This document shows, in pieces, positions 7,728-16,001 of a stretch of DNA of 35,704 bases. Both the position numbers and the translations under genes were made by a program. Position 1 is the stretch's first letter. Each line of letters starts with the position of its first letter. Source of the DNA: an uncultured Gammaproteobacteria bacterium. GTDB taxonomy: Bacteria > Pseudomonadota > Gammaproteobacteria > PS1 > Pseudothioglobaceae. Below the pieces are notes generated by a model. It saw nothing but the letters and a program-made list of their open reading frames with translations, did not search any database and was not told the DNA's origin. The stretch covers positions 1 through 35,704 of the forward strand of contig CAJXOB010000010.1 of the NCBI GenBank assembly GCA_913057955.1, read 5' to 3'.

Positions 7728-8377
7728 AAACAATACCAATACAAAAAACTATTTTAGCTACTTTAGCATTTGCTTTTTCTAATTGGAAGAAGTTACTTGA
7801 GGCCAGTATTTTTCCATTACTTCTAGCCCTTCCTTTCTTGCCAGAGCTAATGGATTTGTTATCTATGGTAAGAACTGGAAGTGAAATTCCAGATAATATT
7901 AACTTCCATGTAACTTATTTTTTAATGTTTATTTATGCCTCAATGGCAATGTTAATAAATGTGTATAGACTTGTTATTCTGGGGAATAATTCTATAAATC
8001 GATTAGGCTTTGTATTGCCTAGCCTAAGGTTTGGTCGCTTTTTTCTTTTGGCGATTCTTTTAGGTATTGGCCAAGCAATAACACTTGCTTCAATTTATTT
8101 GTTACCGTTTTTTCTTTTACTTGTTCCATTGACGCTTAATTTAGTATCAATAGCAAATGATGTGCCCTATAAGAGAATAGAAGTGACATGGCAAGCTCGC
8201 TTGAATATTTTTTTGATCAATTTTATTGGCCCATTCATTTTAATTTCTTTGATAGGGCTAATAGAAAATGACTATCTGGATTCTTTCTTTAGTTTCATCT
8301 CAATCTACTGGACTTCAATTAGTATAGCGTTGTGTTACAAAGTCATAATGGCGAATAGCTCAAAGCAAACCCATTAG
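7724..8377 (+). CDS. Unrecognised polytopic membrane protein
   Basis: I do not recognise a family. The 217-residue product has about five or six hydrophobic segments (approximately residues 26–46, 66–87, 106–124, 125–145, 161–180 and 186–205). A conserved-looking hydrophilic stretch near 147–158 (NDVPYKRIEVTW) sits between segments. The layout resembles small membrane proteins that precede or follow cell-wall genes, but no catalytic motif is visible. It is translationally coupled to mltD (ATGA overlap), suggesting a shared envelope role. Its last 35 bases overlap the 3' end of ftsQ on the other strand. Base composition and codon use resemble its neighbours, so it appears native. Confidence 0.8.
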   Translation: MKTIPIQKTILATLAFAFSNWKKLLEASIFPLLLALPFLPELMDLLSMVRTGSEIPDNINFHVTYFLMFIYASMAMLINVYRLVILGNNSINRLGFVLPSLRFGRFFLLAILLGIGQAITLASIYLLPFFLLLVPLTLNLVSIANDVPYKRIEVTWQARLNIFLINFIGPFILISLIGLIENDYLDSFFSFISIYWTSISIALCYKVIMANSSKQTH

Positions 8378-9071
8378 GGTATCTCATATCAAAAATACCC
8401 CTAGTTTTAATTTTTGGATACTTTTTTAGTTTATCAAAAGATTTGACAAACAACTCTAGGCGTTCATTTTGCTTTTGGTATCCTAAGATCACCTTTATAT
8501 TATTATCTAGGGTTAATTCATCAATAGAAGTTCTTTCAAAAAGAGAAATTTGAACTGGCTCTAAGATTGACTGGTAGATAGTAAAGTCAAAATAAAATTG
8601 TTTGATCTCTTTTTCAGATACTTTTCCAATAGGTTTTTCTGAGTTAATTGTTAAGTTTGGTTTAAATAATATACCTCTAGAAGATATATAGCCTTCAGTT
8701 CCAAAGCGCATAGCAATATCATGCTTTTCTAATTTAATTCGAATTCTATTCCAAAATATTCTTTCAACCTCTACATTTGAAATCCAAGGATTCTCACCTA
8801 GCTTATTTTTAATTTGAGAGAGATTAAGGAAGTATTTATTCTTAAGAAGGGGCTTAATTAATTCATTGTACTCATAAGCTTGAGTTTGTAATTCTCCTTT
8901 AATTTCCCAAGAAACATTTGGCTTAAGTAGTGTTGAATTTTCAATAAAATATATTAAGAAGACAATTAAAAGCGCCAAAACAAGATAGAAAACTGATTTA
9001 AATATTTTATTTAAAAAATATTTAAATGGTTTTTTTTGTTTTTTTACGAGGTTTTTTCTTTCTCTAGTCAT
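8343..9071 (-). CDS. ftsQ: Cell division protein FtsQ
   Basis: Bitopic divisome protein that links FtsB/FtsL to the early division machinery. It has a basic cytoplasmic tail (about 1–25), one transmembrane helix (about 28–45), then a periplasmic POTRA-like region with NPWISNVEVERIFWNRIRIKLEKHDIAMRF. That is the strongest FtsQ signature (PWV..v.v.r.wP..l.v.v.e..p.a.w). At 242 residues it is slightly shorter than E. coli FtsQ (276). The start overlaps ddl by 8 bases, the usual ddl–ftsQ order. Instead of continuing into ftsA and ftsZ, the run ends here, with the ftsQ 3' end overlapping a convergent membrane protein gene by 35 bases. ftsB from the same complex lies upstream in the same gene run. 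Confidence 0.92.
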   Translation of the reverse strand: MTRERKNLVKKQKKPFKYFLNKIFKSVFYLVLALLIVFLIYFIENSTLLKPNVSWEIKGELQTQAYEYNELIKPLLKNKYFLNLSQIKNKLGENPWISNVEVERIFWNRIRIKLEKHDIAMRFGTEGYISSRGILFKPNLTINSEKPIGKVSEKEIKQFYFDFTIYQSILEPVQISLFERTSIDELTLDNNIKVILGYQKQNERLELFVKSFDKLKKYPKIKTRGIFDMRYPNGFALSYSPL

Positions 9072-9942
9072 TAAGGATTTTGATTACTAATTCTTCAAAA
9101 CTTATATTAGAGGCTTTAGCTGCAATTGGAACAAGTGAGTGAGATGTCATACCCGGAACAGTATTTACTTCTAATAAGTATGGCATCATATTTTTATCAA
9201 GAATAAAATCAACCCGACCCCAGCCAGATGCCCCAGTTAAATTAAAAGCTTTTAACGCAATCATTTGAATATTTTTTTCTTGCTCTATAGTTAAACCTGA
9301 TGGACAAAGGTATTCAGTTTTATTACTAAAATATTTTGAGTGATAGTCATAAATATCATGGTCTGAAATAATTTTTATGCTTGGGAGTGTTTTGTTATTT
9401 AATATTGCAACAGTATATTCGTCACCTTCAACCCATTGTTCTATTAATGCCTCGTCGTTATAATGCCATGCTGCTTTAAGTGCATCTTCAAGTTCATTTT
9501 GACTTTTAACTTTTGTAATACCAATACTAGAGCCTTCCAAAGTTGGCTTAACAGCCCATGGAAGAGGAAAATCTATTGAGTCTAAATTCTGTCCTTTTAC
9601 AGCAACGATTGATGGAGACAGGGGGAGGCTATGCTTACTCCATAAATCTTTAGTTGCGGCTTTATTCATGCATAGATTCGATGCTAGAGCACTCGAACCT
9701 GTAAATGGAATCCCTTTTTTTATAAGTTGAGATTGAATGTAACCATCTTCCCCACCTCTTCCATGCAAGACTATAAATGCTTTATCAAATTCTTTTTCCC
9801 AAAGAGTTTCAAGGTTTTCACGATTAAGATCAAACGAGAAACAATCTACATTGCTTTTAAGTAGAGCTTCATAAACAGCATTGCCACTTAGTAGTGATAT
9901 CTCTCTTTCGGCTGAGAAGCCACCCATTAATACAGCAATCAT
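9064..9942 (-). CDS. ddl: D-alanine–D-alanine ligase
   Basis: ATP-grasp enzyme that joins two D-alanines for the peptidoglycan stem peptide. Visible are the N-terminal MGGFSAEREISLLSG, HGRGGEDGYIQ, the central KPTLEGSSIGITKVK loop, and the metal-binding GRVDFILDKNMMPYLLEVNTVPGMTSHSLVP. At 292 residues it is a little shorter than E. coli DdlB (306) but shows all main motifs. The start overlaps murB by 4 bp (ATGA) and the end overlaps ftsQ by 8 bp. It is the only ddl seen in the window; whether a second copy exists elsewhere cannot be judged. Confidence 0.97.
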   Translation of the reverse strand: MIAVLMGGFSAEREISLLSGNAVYEALLKSNVDCFSFDLNRENLETLWEKEFDKAFIVLHGRGGEDGYIQSQLIKKGIPFTGSSALASNLCMNKAATKDLWSKHSLPLSPSIVAVKGQNLDSIDFPLPWAVKPTLEGSSIGITKVKSQNELEDALKAAWHYNDEALIEQWVEGDEYTVAILNNKTLPSIKIISDHDIYDYHSKYFSNKTEYLCPSGLTIEQEKNIQMIALKAFNLTGASGWGRVDFILDKNMMPYLLEVNTVPGMTSHSLVPIAAKASNISFEELVIKILND

Positions 9943-10772
9943 ATGATAATTATTTCAGTTTCAAGTTCAATATTATGCTTATTCTTTATTACACTTTGAA
10001 TATGATTAATTAAATTTTCAATATCTAAAGCGCTTGCGTTGTTCTGGTTAATAATATAGTTTGCATGCATCTCTGAAACGCAAGCTCCCCCAATACAAAA
10101 ACCTTTAAGGCCACTTGATTCAATTAATTTAGCTGCATAATGATTTTTGGGATTTTTAAAAACACTTCCACAACTTGCTAAACCGATTGGTTGTGTTGAG
10201 TTTCTTTTATGAAGTAAGTCCTGAACATTGTCACTCGGCTGTTTTAAATTAAAGTCAAAAATAGCACTAATAAAAACTTCGTCACTAAATTTATGAAGAG
10301 TAGATCGATAAGCAATTTCATAGTCATTGGGAAACCTTTCTTGAATCTTTCCAGATAAAGTTATGGTTTTGACTGAATGAACATATTGCCATATCTCAGA
10401 TCCAAATGCACCTGCATTCATAGCAAGTGCTCCACCTACACTTCCAGGGATAGCACTAAGAAATTCAGCGCCAAACTTTAAATTTTTTTGAGAAAATCTT
10501 GATAATTTTGCGAGAGGGGTCCCGGCACCTGACTCGATTAATCCATTTAAAATAGTAAGGTCTTTGAGATTTTTTGTGTTGATTGTGACGCCATGAAATC
10601 CACTGTCACGAATTAATAAGTTACTTCCAAGACCAACCATTAATACTGGCTTTGTATTAGTTTTTAAAAAATTAGAGAGCTCACTTACATCCTCAGGCTT
10701 AAGAAATTCAGTAGATATGCCACCTGATCTTAAAGAGCAGTGTTTTGACATTGGTTCATTAAACTTGAGCAT
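9939..10772 (-). CDS. murB: UDP-N-acetylenolpyruvoylglucosamine reductase
   Basis: FAD- and NADPH-dependent enzyme that reduces enolpyruvyl-UDP-GlcNAc to UDP-MurNAc. Visible are the FAD-binding VGLGSNLLIRDSGFHGV (residues 46–62), the AIPGSVGGALAMNAGAFG block, the YRSTLHKF tyrosine/arginine region, the proton-donor serine in SCGSVFKNP, and a C-terminal glutamate in LETEIIII. At 277 residues this is the shorter MurB form (about 300), not the 340-residue type of E. coli. It sits 4 bases downstream of murC and overlaps ddl by 4 bp, the standard murC–murB–ddl order. Confidence 0.97.
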   Translation of the reverse strand: MLKFNEPMSKHCSLRSGGISTEFLKPEDVSELSNFLKTNTKPVLMVGLGSNLLIRDSGFHGVTINTKNLKDLTILNGLIESGAGTPLAKLSRFSQKNLKFGAEFLSAIPGSVGGALAMNAGAFGSEIWQYVHSVKTITLSGKIQERFPNDYEIAYRSTLHKFSDEVFISAIFDFNLKQPSDNVQDLLHKRNSTQPIGLASCGSVFKNPKNHYAAKLIESSGLKGFCIGGACVSEMHANYIINQNNASALDIENLINHIQSVIKNKHNIELETEIIII

Positions 10773-10776
10773 TTTT

Positions 10777-12189
10777 TTATTCTTGAAAATGATCTTTTAA
10801 CTGGTGTGGGATTTTATTTACATCTCCAGCACCAAGAGTAAGAATTACATCATTTTTAGTAACTATATTTGGAATTATTTCAATGATTTCGGCAATATCT
10901 TTAACTACGATTGGGTCGATTGTGCTTCTTCTTCTTATGGAATCAGCAAGTGTCGATGAACTAATTGTGTTAATTGGTGATTCATTGGCTGGATATATAT
11001 TTAGTAAAACTAACGTATCAACTTTAGAGAGGCAGCTTACAAAATCATTGAACAAGTCCCTAGTTCGTGAATATCTATGAGGCTGAAAAATAACCATAAG
11101 CCTTTTGTCTGGATAAGTATTCCTTAAAGTGCTAACAACCTCAGTGATTTCATTAGGGTGATGCCCATAATCATCAAAGAGTGGAACGAGATGAGTGTTT
11201 ACAATTAAATTTTGATGGTAATCAAGTCTTCTAGATACGCCACTAAAATGTGACAATGCTTTTTGTATTACCTTAAGTTCTATGTCAAGTTCAATTGCAA
11301 CACTAATTGCAGCAAGAGAATTTAAGATGTTGTGTCTTCCCATTAAATTGAGTGAAACAGGGAATTTTTTTTGATATTTTTTGCAAGTAACATCAAATGA
11401 CATTTTCATCTCACTTTGTTTCACGTTTGTTGCTTTGACATCAGCATCATCACTGAAACCATAACTCAAAACAGGCCTATGAATTTTTTTAAGAATATCT
11501 TTGACTCCATTGTCGTCAATACAGGCGACACAAACTCCATAGAAGGGTAAATTTGATGTAAAGCTTACAAAGGCATCAATAAGGTTGTCATAGTTATGAT
11601 TATAAGTGCTCATGTGATCTTCATCAATATTTGTGATAACACTCAACATTGGCTGAAGATGAAGAAAAGATGCGTCACTTTCATCTGCTTCAGCAATTAA
11701 GTAATCACTTTTTCCCAGTTTAGCATTCATACCAGTTGCATTTATAATGCCACCAATAATGTAAGTTGGATCAAGCTTTGCTTCACTCATTATGTGAACG
11801 ATCAGACTAGTTGTCGTTGTTTTGCCATGAGTCCCAGAGATAGCTATTCCAAAGCGAAAGCGCATAAGCTCTCCTAACATTTCAGCCCTTGGGACAATTA
11901 GTAATTTTTGCTGCCTAGCTTCCTGGAGTTCGGGGTTATTTTTATTGATTGCTGACGATACAACTACCGCCTGTTTGCCTCGAACATTTTCTGCTTTTTG
12001 CGTGTAACTGATACTACAACCTATTTTCTCAAGTTTTTCTGTCGCTTGGTTAGACTGAATATCTGATCCGGATATTTCGTAACCTAAGTTAGCAAGCACC
12101 TCTGCAATTCCGCTCATTCCTGAGCCGCCTATACCTATGAAATGTATTTTTTTAATTTTTGAGCGCGTGGGGTTGTCTATTAGAGTCAT
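10777..12189 (-). CDS. murC: UDP-N-acetylmuramate–L-alanine ligase
   Basis: First Mur ligase, adding L-alanine to UDP-MurNAc. It opens with the nucleotide-binding IHFIGIGGSGMSGIAEVL and has the ATP loop GISGTHGKTTTTSLI. It then shows YLIAEADESDASFLHL, the NIDEDHMSTY metal-binding motif, the DDYGHHPNEI block and FQPHRYSRTRDLF, all of which mark MurC specifically. At 470 residues it is close to E. coli MurC (491). The start overlaps the ispF stop by 4 bp and murB follows closely, so all three should be translated from one message. Confidence 0.98.
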   Translation of the reverse strand: MTLIDNPTRSKIKKIHFIGIGGSGMSGIAEVLANLGYEISGSDIQSNQATEKLEKIGCSISYTQKAENVRGKQAVVVSSAINKNNPELQEARQQKLLIVPRAEMLGELMRFRFGIAISGTHGKTTTTSLIVHIMSEAKLDPTYIIGGIINATGMNAKLGKSDYLIAEADESDASFLHLQPMLSVITNIDEDHMSTYNHNYDNLIDAFVSFTSNLPFYGVCVACIDDNGVKDILKKIHRPVLSYGFSDDADVKATNVKQSEMKMSFDVTCKKYQKKFPVSLNLMGRHNILNSLAAISVAIELDIELKVIQKALSHFSGVSRRLDYHQNLIVNTHLVPLFDDYGHHPNEITEVVSTLRNTYPDKRLMVIFQPHRYSRTRDLFNDFVSCLSKVDTLVLLNIYPANESPINTISSSTLADSIRRRSTIDPIVVKDIAEIIEIIPNIVTKNDVILTLGAGDVNKIPHQLKDHFQE

Positions 12190-12662
12190 GATTTACTAAC
12201 CGTTATGATGGTAATTGCTTGGATTCCTTCGCCTTTTCCAAAGGCAGTCAGTCCTTCACCTGAAGTTGCAGTTATACCTACATCAGCAATATTTATTTTG
12301 CAGATACCTGAAATTTTTTGTTTCATAAGTTCAATTTGTGGGGATATTTTTGGTTTCAAGCATTCAATAGAGATTGCTATATGGTTTATTTTCCATTCCT
12401 GTAAATCGTTGAGAGCGATTTGCAGATATTTACTGCTATCTTTTACACCTTGCTGCGAAAGTTCATCGGCAACTGAACCTAAAATATTTTTACCTGTAAC
12501 GCTTGAAATAGCATTTGTAATTGAATGAAAGATGACATCAGCGTCACTATTTCCTTTTAAACCTAAAGAGTGATCGAAATTGACGCCTGCTAGAATCAAA
12601 GGTTTTCCTGGTTTTATTTCAAATGCATGAGAGTCTTGCCCTATGCCAGTTTTTATAGTCAT
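12186..12662 (-). CDS. ispF: 2-C-methyl-D-erythritol 2,4-cyclodiphosphate synthase
   Basis: Zinc-dependent trimeric enzyme of the MEP isoprenoid pathway. Metal ligands D10 and H12 in GIGQDSHAF and H46 in SDADVIFHS are visible, with the C-terminal TSGEGLTAFGKGEGIQA block. Length 158 equals the usual size. It lies 3 bases after ispD, which works two steps earlier, and overlaps murC by 4 bp. Undecaprenyl phosphate links the pathway to the mur genes in the same run. Confidence 0.97.
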   Translation of the reverse strand: MTIKTGIGQDSHAFEIKPGKPLILAGVNFDHSLGLKGNSDADVIFHSITNAISSVTGKNILGSVADELSQQGVKDSSKYLQIALNDLQEWKINHIAISIECLKPKISPQIELMKQKISGICKINIADVGITATSGEGLTAFGKGEGIQAITIITVSKS

Positions 12663-12665
12663 AAT

Positions 12666-13358
12666 TTATTGTAGGTAGTGGTTTGCTAACTCAAGGTCAT
12701 CAATTTGTGTAATTTTAATATTACTTGAAGAACCAATAACAATTTTAATTGAATAACCTAGGTTTTCTATTGCTTCAGACTCATCCGTAATATGATTACC
12801 AAGTTTTAATGCGTTATCAAGCGCATCTTTTAAAATTCCAAATCTAAACATTTGAGGAGTTTGAGCCTTGTACAGTTTTTTTCGGTCAATTGTTGAGACT
12901 TCGCCATCGTTAGAAACTTGTTTAATTGTATCCACAACACTGGTAACTAGAATTCCCCCAGTTTGATGATTTGAAACCTCATTAATTAACACCTCAATAT
13001 CAGTTTTTTTGACGCAAGGTCGAACTGAGTCATGCACTAAAACCCAATCATTAGGCTTAGCAACTGAACTTAATGAATTTAACGCATTTAGGACTGAATT
13101 AAATCTTTCTTTTCCACCCTTAGCTGTTGCTAGCATTTTTGAGTGGTTGAAATAGATTGAAGATTTAAATAATGTGTCTTTTTCCGAGAGCGAAACTACA
13201 AAGCCTTTAATTTCATCAACTTCTAATAGAGTTTTAAGGCATTGGTCAATTATAGTTAAATCATTTCCAAGCTTTAAGTATTGTTTTGGAATTTCAGATT
13301 TCATTCTTTTTCCAATGCCACTAGCTGGTATCACTAGGTAATAATTGTCTACATTCAT
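12666..13358 (-). CDS. ispD: 2-C-methyl-D-erythritol 4-phosphate cytidylyltransferase
   Basis: Transfers CMP to methylerythritol phosphate in the MEP pathway. Visible are the nucleotide-binding PASGIGKRMKSEIPKQYLKL near the N-terminus, AKGGKERFNSVLNAL, the metal-binding VLVHDSVRPCV, and KAQTPQMFRF. The 230 residues match the family. It overlaps ftsB by 4 bp (ATGA), the conserved ftsB–ispD–ispF order of gammaproteobacteria. Confidence 0.97.
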   Translation of the reverse strand: MNVDNYYLVIPASGIGKRMKSEIPKQYLKLGNDLTIIDQCLKTLLEVDEIKGFVVSLSEKDTLFKSSIYFNHSKMLATAKGGKERFNSVLNALNSLSSVAKPNDWVLVHDSVRPCVKKTDIEVLINEVSNHQTGGILVTSVVDTIKQVSNDGEVSTIDRKKLYKAQTPQMFRFGILKDALDNALKLGNHITDESEAIENLGYSIKIVIGSSSNIKITQIDDLELANHYLQ

Positions 13359-13714
13359 AAAGCAGACTCGCTATTTTCAGCTAAATTATCTGTCTCAATA
13401 ATTTTGTTTATTTTAAAAAAAAACTCACCTTCCTTAATTAAGCCATATTTAAATCTAGCTTGAGATTCAATTAAGCTAGAGTCTTTTTTTATGAAATTGC
13501 TTATTTGACTTTGAAGAAGAACATTTTGATTTATTAAATCATTACTAACCAATTTAATATCACTAATTTCTTTTTGTTTATTTAAGACAATAGTTGGGAA
13601 GTTATTAGTAAAAATATTCTGCTTTATTAAGGAAAATAAAATTACAATTAGAACTAGAGTAAGTTTGTTTTTATTAACAAACCCAATTAGCCCAGTATAA
13701 GATCTATTGCTCAT
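13355..13714 (-). CDS. ftsB: Cell division protein FtsB
   Basis: Small bitopic protein of the FtsQ–FtsL–FtsB divisome subcomplex. It has a short cytoplasmic end, one transmembrane helix at about residues 18–34, a coiled-coil stretch (about 45–80), and the DivIC/FtsB signature ESQARFKYGLIKEGEFFFKI near 83–102. At 119 residues it resembles E. coli FtsB (103) with a short tail. It begins directly after the RDD protein stop (TAA then ATG) and overlaps ispD by 4 bp. Its partner FtsQ is encoded at the end of the same run. Confidence 0.88.
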   Translation of the reverse strand: MSNRSYTGLIGFVNKNKLTLVLIVILFSLIKQNIFTNNFPTIVLNKQKEISDIKLVSNDLINQNVLLQSQISNFIKKDSSLIESQARFKYGLIKEGEFFFKINKIIETDNLAENSESAL

Positions 13715-14119
13715 TTATTTATGAATTGAAGTAAGGTAAGTTCTTGAATAGTAGTCATGTATTGGAAGTTTATATTTGTTAAAAAACTGAAATATAAAAC
13801 CAACTCCTGCTAGTGACGTTATTGCCAATATTAATCTAATAAGGGATTGTTTGTAAGTAATATTCTCACCATCTTGTTGGGAGATTTCAAACTTCCATGC
13901 CCTCATTCCTAAAGTTTGCTTTCCTTTGACCCATGATATCGAGAAATAAGAGTAAATGACTGGAAGCGTTAAAAGGTAGAAGAAAAGGCTATTAGTGATT
14001 GGCTCTTTTTGGTTTATAAGAATTACCACTCCTGCAATAAAAAATACAAATGAGAACACAAGTAATAAATCATAAACAATTGAGCCTAATCGACGTAAAA
14101 ATGAGACATTAGATTGCAT
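13715..14119 (-). CDS. RDD family membrane protein
   Basis: Small membrane protein with an RDD domain, named for one arginine and two aspartates. R9 sits in FLRRLGSIVYDLLL with the first Asp at 16–17, and a later aspartate occurs in LPIHDYYSRTYL near the C-terminus. The intervening KGKQTLGMRAWKFEI is the usual RDD motif after the second helix. Three or four transmembrane segments are visible. Function in this family is mostly unknown; some members are linked to ion transport. It lies 30 bases after xseA and abuts ftsB. Confidence 0.85.
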   Translation of the reverse strand: MQSNVSFLRRLGSIVYDLLLVFSFVFFIAGVVILINQKEPITNSLFFYLLTLPVIYSYFSISWVKGKQTLGMRAWKFEISQQDGENITYKQSLIRLILAITSLAGVGFIFQFFNKYKLPIHDYYSRTYLTSIHK

Positions 14120-14149
14120 AATTCAATTTACAATGGTATATATTTTTCA

Positions 14150-15415
14150 CTAATTATCCTCTTTCTTTGTAACTTTTGAAATGACTTTACCATCATGAAA
14201 TTTAGTGACAATTAGGTCTCCAGGATTAATTTTTTTGAATGAGACTATAACTTTTTCTTTTTCATCATGAGTAATTGTATAGCCTCTTGAAAGAGTATTA
14301 AGAGGAGAAAGAAGATTAAGTAGACTTGCTTTGTTACTTAATTGATTTTTTTGGAATTTAATAAAATAATCTGAGTAATTTCTTAATCGAGTAATTTGTT
14401 GATTTAGGTTAGTTTTGTTTATATCAATTAGGCTATTTGAAATTTTAAATAACCGCGCCTCATAGTCATCAAGTTTTTGGGCATTAAGAAGTAGTTGTTG
14501 ACTTGGATTAATAATTTTGAGCTGAAGCATATTTAGAGATGCATACTGCTTATCCAAGGATTGATTAATTAAATCTTGCAAGTTCTTTCTAAATTTTGAT
14601 GCTTTATAGATTAAAACATTACGATCAGGTGTCGCAGATACAGCAGCAGCCGATGGAGTTGGAGCCCTTACATCTGAAACAAAATCAGCGATCGTTGTGT
14701 CAGTTTCATGGCCTATTGAGCTAATTATCGGCGTTGAGCAATTAAATATTGCTCTAGCTAGGTCTTCCTCGTTGAATGCCCACAGGTCTTCTAGTGAACC
14801 GCCACCTCTTGCTAAGATCAGAACGTCACAATTTTTTTGACTATCGGCAGCTTGAAGCGCTTTGATTATCTTTTTATGAGCATTTTCACCTTGAACAACT
14901 GTATCGTAAAGTAGAATTTTTGCAAAAGGGTATCTTGATTTTAAAACTTTAATTATGTCCCTAATAACTGAGCCATTTGATGAAGAGATGACGCCAATTT
15001 TTTGAGGATATAAGGGCAAGTCTTTTTTATTCTCTGATTCAAATAACCCTTCAATTCTCAACTTATTTTTTAGTTGGTCAAACGCAAGCTGGAGGTTTCC
15101 AATTCCTGCAGGCTCCATTTGTTGAACTATTAGTTGAAAATCTCCCCTTTGCTCATAAAGTGTTGGCGCTCCTCTAATAATTACAGACATTCCATTTTCA
15201 GGATTAAATTGTATTTTTCGCTGATTCAGCCTAAAAAAAGCACATCTGATTTGTCCGTTGGCATCTTTTAATGAAAAATACCAGTGCCCAGAAGACGGTT
15301 TAGATAAATTAGAGATTTCACCTTGAATAAAACAATGCGGTACATTTTTTTCAATTGAACTCCGACATAATTTTAAGAAGTTAGTTACTGTGTATATTTC
15401 ATCTATATTAAACAT
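14150..15415 (-). CDS. xseA: Exodeoxyribonuclease VII large subunit
   Basis: Large subunit of the single-strand-specific nuclease ExoVII. The OB-fold domain (about 1–100) reads IYTVTNFLK...GEISNLSKPSSGHWYFSLKD. The catalytic domain follows, with GVISSSNGSVIRDI, the RGGGSLEDLWAFNEE block, SSIGHETDTTIADFVSDVRAPTPSAAA, and then a long helical region. With ATG 15415 the product is 421 residues. A frame open further upstream would add 22 residues unlike the family. The ATG overlaps the smr stop by 8 bases, which favours coupled translation. The small subunit xseB is not in this window. Confidence 0.95.
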   Translation of the reverse strand: MFNIDEIYTVTNFLKLCRSSIEKNVPHCFIQGEISNLSKPSSGHWYFSLKDANGQIRCAFFRLNQRKIQFNPENGMSVIIRGAPTLYEQRGDFQLIVQQMEPAGIGNLQLAFDQLKNKLRIEGLFESENKKDLPLYPQKIGVISSSNGSVIRDIIKVLKSRYPFAKILLYDTVVQGENAHKKIIKALQAADSQKNCDVLILARGGGSLEDLWAFNEEDLARAIFNCSTPIISSIGHETDTTIADFVSDVRAPTPSAAAVSATPDRNVLIYKASKFRKNLQDLINQSLDKQYASLNMLQLKIINPSQQLLLNAQKLDDYEARLFKISNSLIDINKTNLNQQITRLRNYSDYFIKFQKNQLSNKASLLNLLSPLNTLSRGYTITHDEKEKVIVSFKKINPGDLIVTKFHDGKVISKVTKKEDN

Positions 15416-15902
15416 TTGCTCTGAGGTGAGCAAACACCGCCCCTGTTCCACCCATATCTTGAGGGCAAGAGCAGAATGCAAGTACCTCTGGATGTTGCTT
15501 AAGATAATAAACTACTTGGGATTTGATAATTGATAGTCCATTATCTGAATGATAACCCTTGCCATGAATGATATGAATAAAACGCTCATTTGAGTGAAAA
15601 TGAATGAATTTAGATAGTGATTGGCAGGCTTCCTCTATCTTATGACCGTGTAAATCAATAGATGGAGTGGAGCCTATGTTGCCTTGCTTCATTTTTTTAA
15701 GAATTTTTGGTGATAACCCAGATTTTGAATGAATTACAGCTTCGGATCCGGATATATTGGGTTCATACAAAAAACTATATTTTTGAAATGGCGTGTTTGT
15801 CCTTCTTTTCGAGGCATCAATACTTTGAACAGCATCTTTATCGATAGGCTTTTGGTGCTCCACAGTAGATCGAAATAATGATTTGTCGTTTTCATCAACC
15901 AT
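15408..15902 (-). CDS. Smr domain protein (SmrA/SmrB-like putative endonuclease)
   Basis: Contains a C-terminal Smr domain. The DLHG motif (PSIDLHGHKIEEACQSLSKF) is followed by the GKG loop in IIHGKGYHSDNG and the FCSCPQDMGGTGAVFAHLR end. This is the layout of the gammaproteobacterial SmrA/SmrB group, some members of which (SmrB) cleave mRNA at collided ribosomes; which member this is cannot be settled. About 164 residues with ATG 15902. The upstream in-frame ATG at 15938 lies inside the rpsT terminator hairpin and is unlikely to be used. It overlaps xseA by 8 bases and appears to be the first gene of the long division/cell-wall run. Confidence 0.88.
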   Translation of the reverse strand: MVDENDKSLFRSTVEHQKPIDKDAVQSIDASKRRTNTPFQKYSFLYEPNISGSEAVIHSKSGLSPKILKKMKQGNIGSTPSIDLHGHKIEEACQSLSKFIHFHSNERFIHIIHGKGYHSDNGLSIIKSQVVYYLKQHPEVLAFCSCPQDMGGTGAVFAHLRANV

Positions 15903-15924
15903 ATTAGTAAAAAAATTTGAACAT

Positions 15925-15949
15925 AAAAAAACCCTCAACAGAGGGTTTT
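15925..15949 (-). terminator. Intrinsic terminator after rpsT
   Basis: Perfect 9-bp stem: AAAACCCTC at 15928–15936 pairs with GAGGGTTTT at 15941–15949, with a 4-base loop. On the minus strand it is followed by a run of Us templated by the As at 15925–15930. It ends the rpsT transcript about 50 bases after the stop codon. Confidence 0.88.
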
Positions 15950-15950
15950 A

Positions 15951-15975
15951 ATTATAGCAATGATTTTGCTGTCAA
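15951..15975 (-). promoter_or_regulatory. Candidate smr promoter beside the rpsT terminator
   Basis: Minus strand carries a perfect TTGACA (15970–15975) and a perfect TATAAT (15951–15956), but with only 13 bases between them, too short for normal sigma-70 use. The -10 with a poorer -35 is possible. Initiation would fall near 15944, inside the upstream arm of the terminator hairpin, so the new transcript would escape it. Confidence 0.35.
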
Positions 15976-16001
15976 TATATTAACCTGTAGCAAGCAAATC
16001 T

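Noticed and set aside
12205-12528. 107-residue plus-strand frame
   Set aside because: It lies wholly inside ispF on the other strand, and the ispF frame carries all expected motifs.
15416-15481. Longer N-terminus for xseA
   Set aside because: The 22 extra residues overlap the smr Smr domain in another frame and do not match ExoVII; ATG 15415 gives a normal start with an 8-base overlap.
15903-15938. Upstream start of smr at 15938
   Set aside because: This ATG lies inside the rpsT terminator hairpin and would add residues without family similarity.
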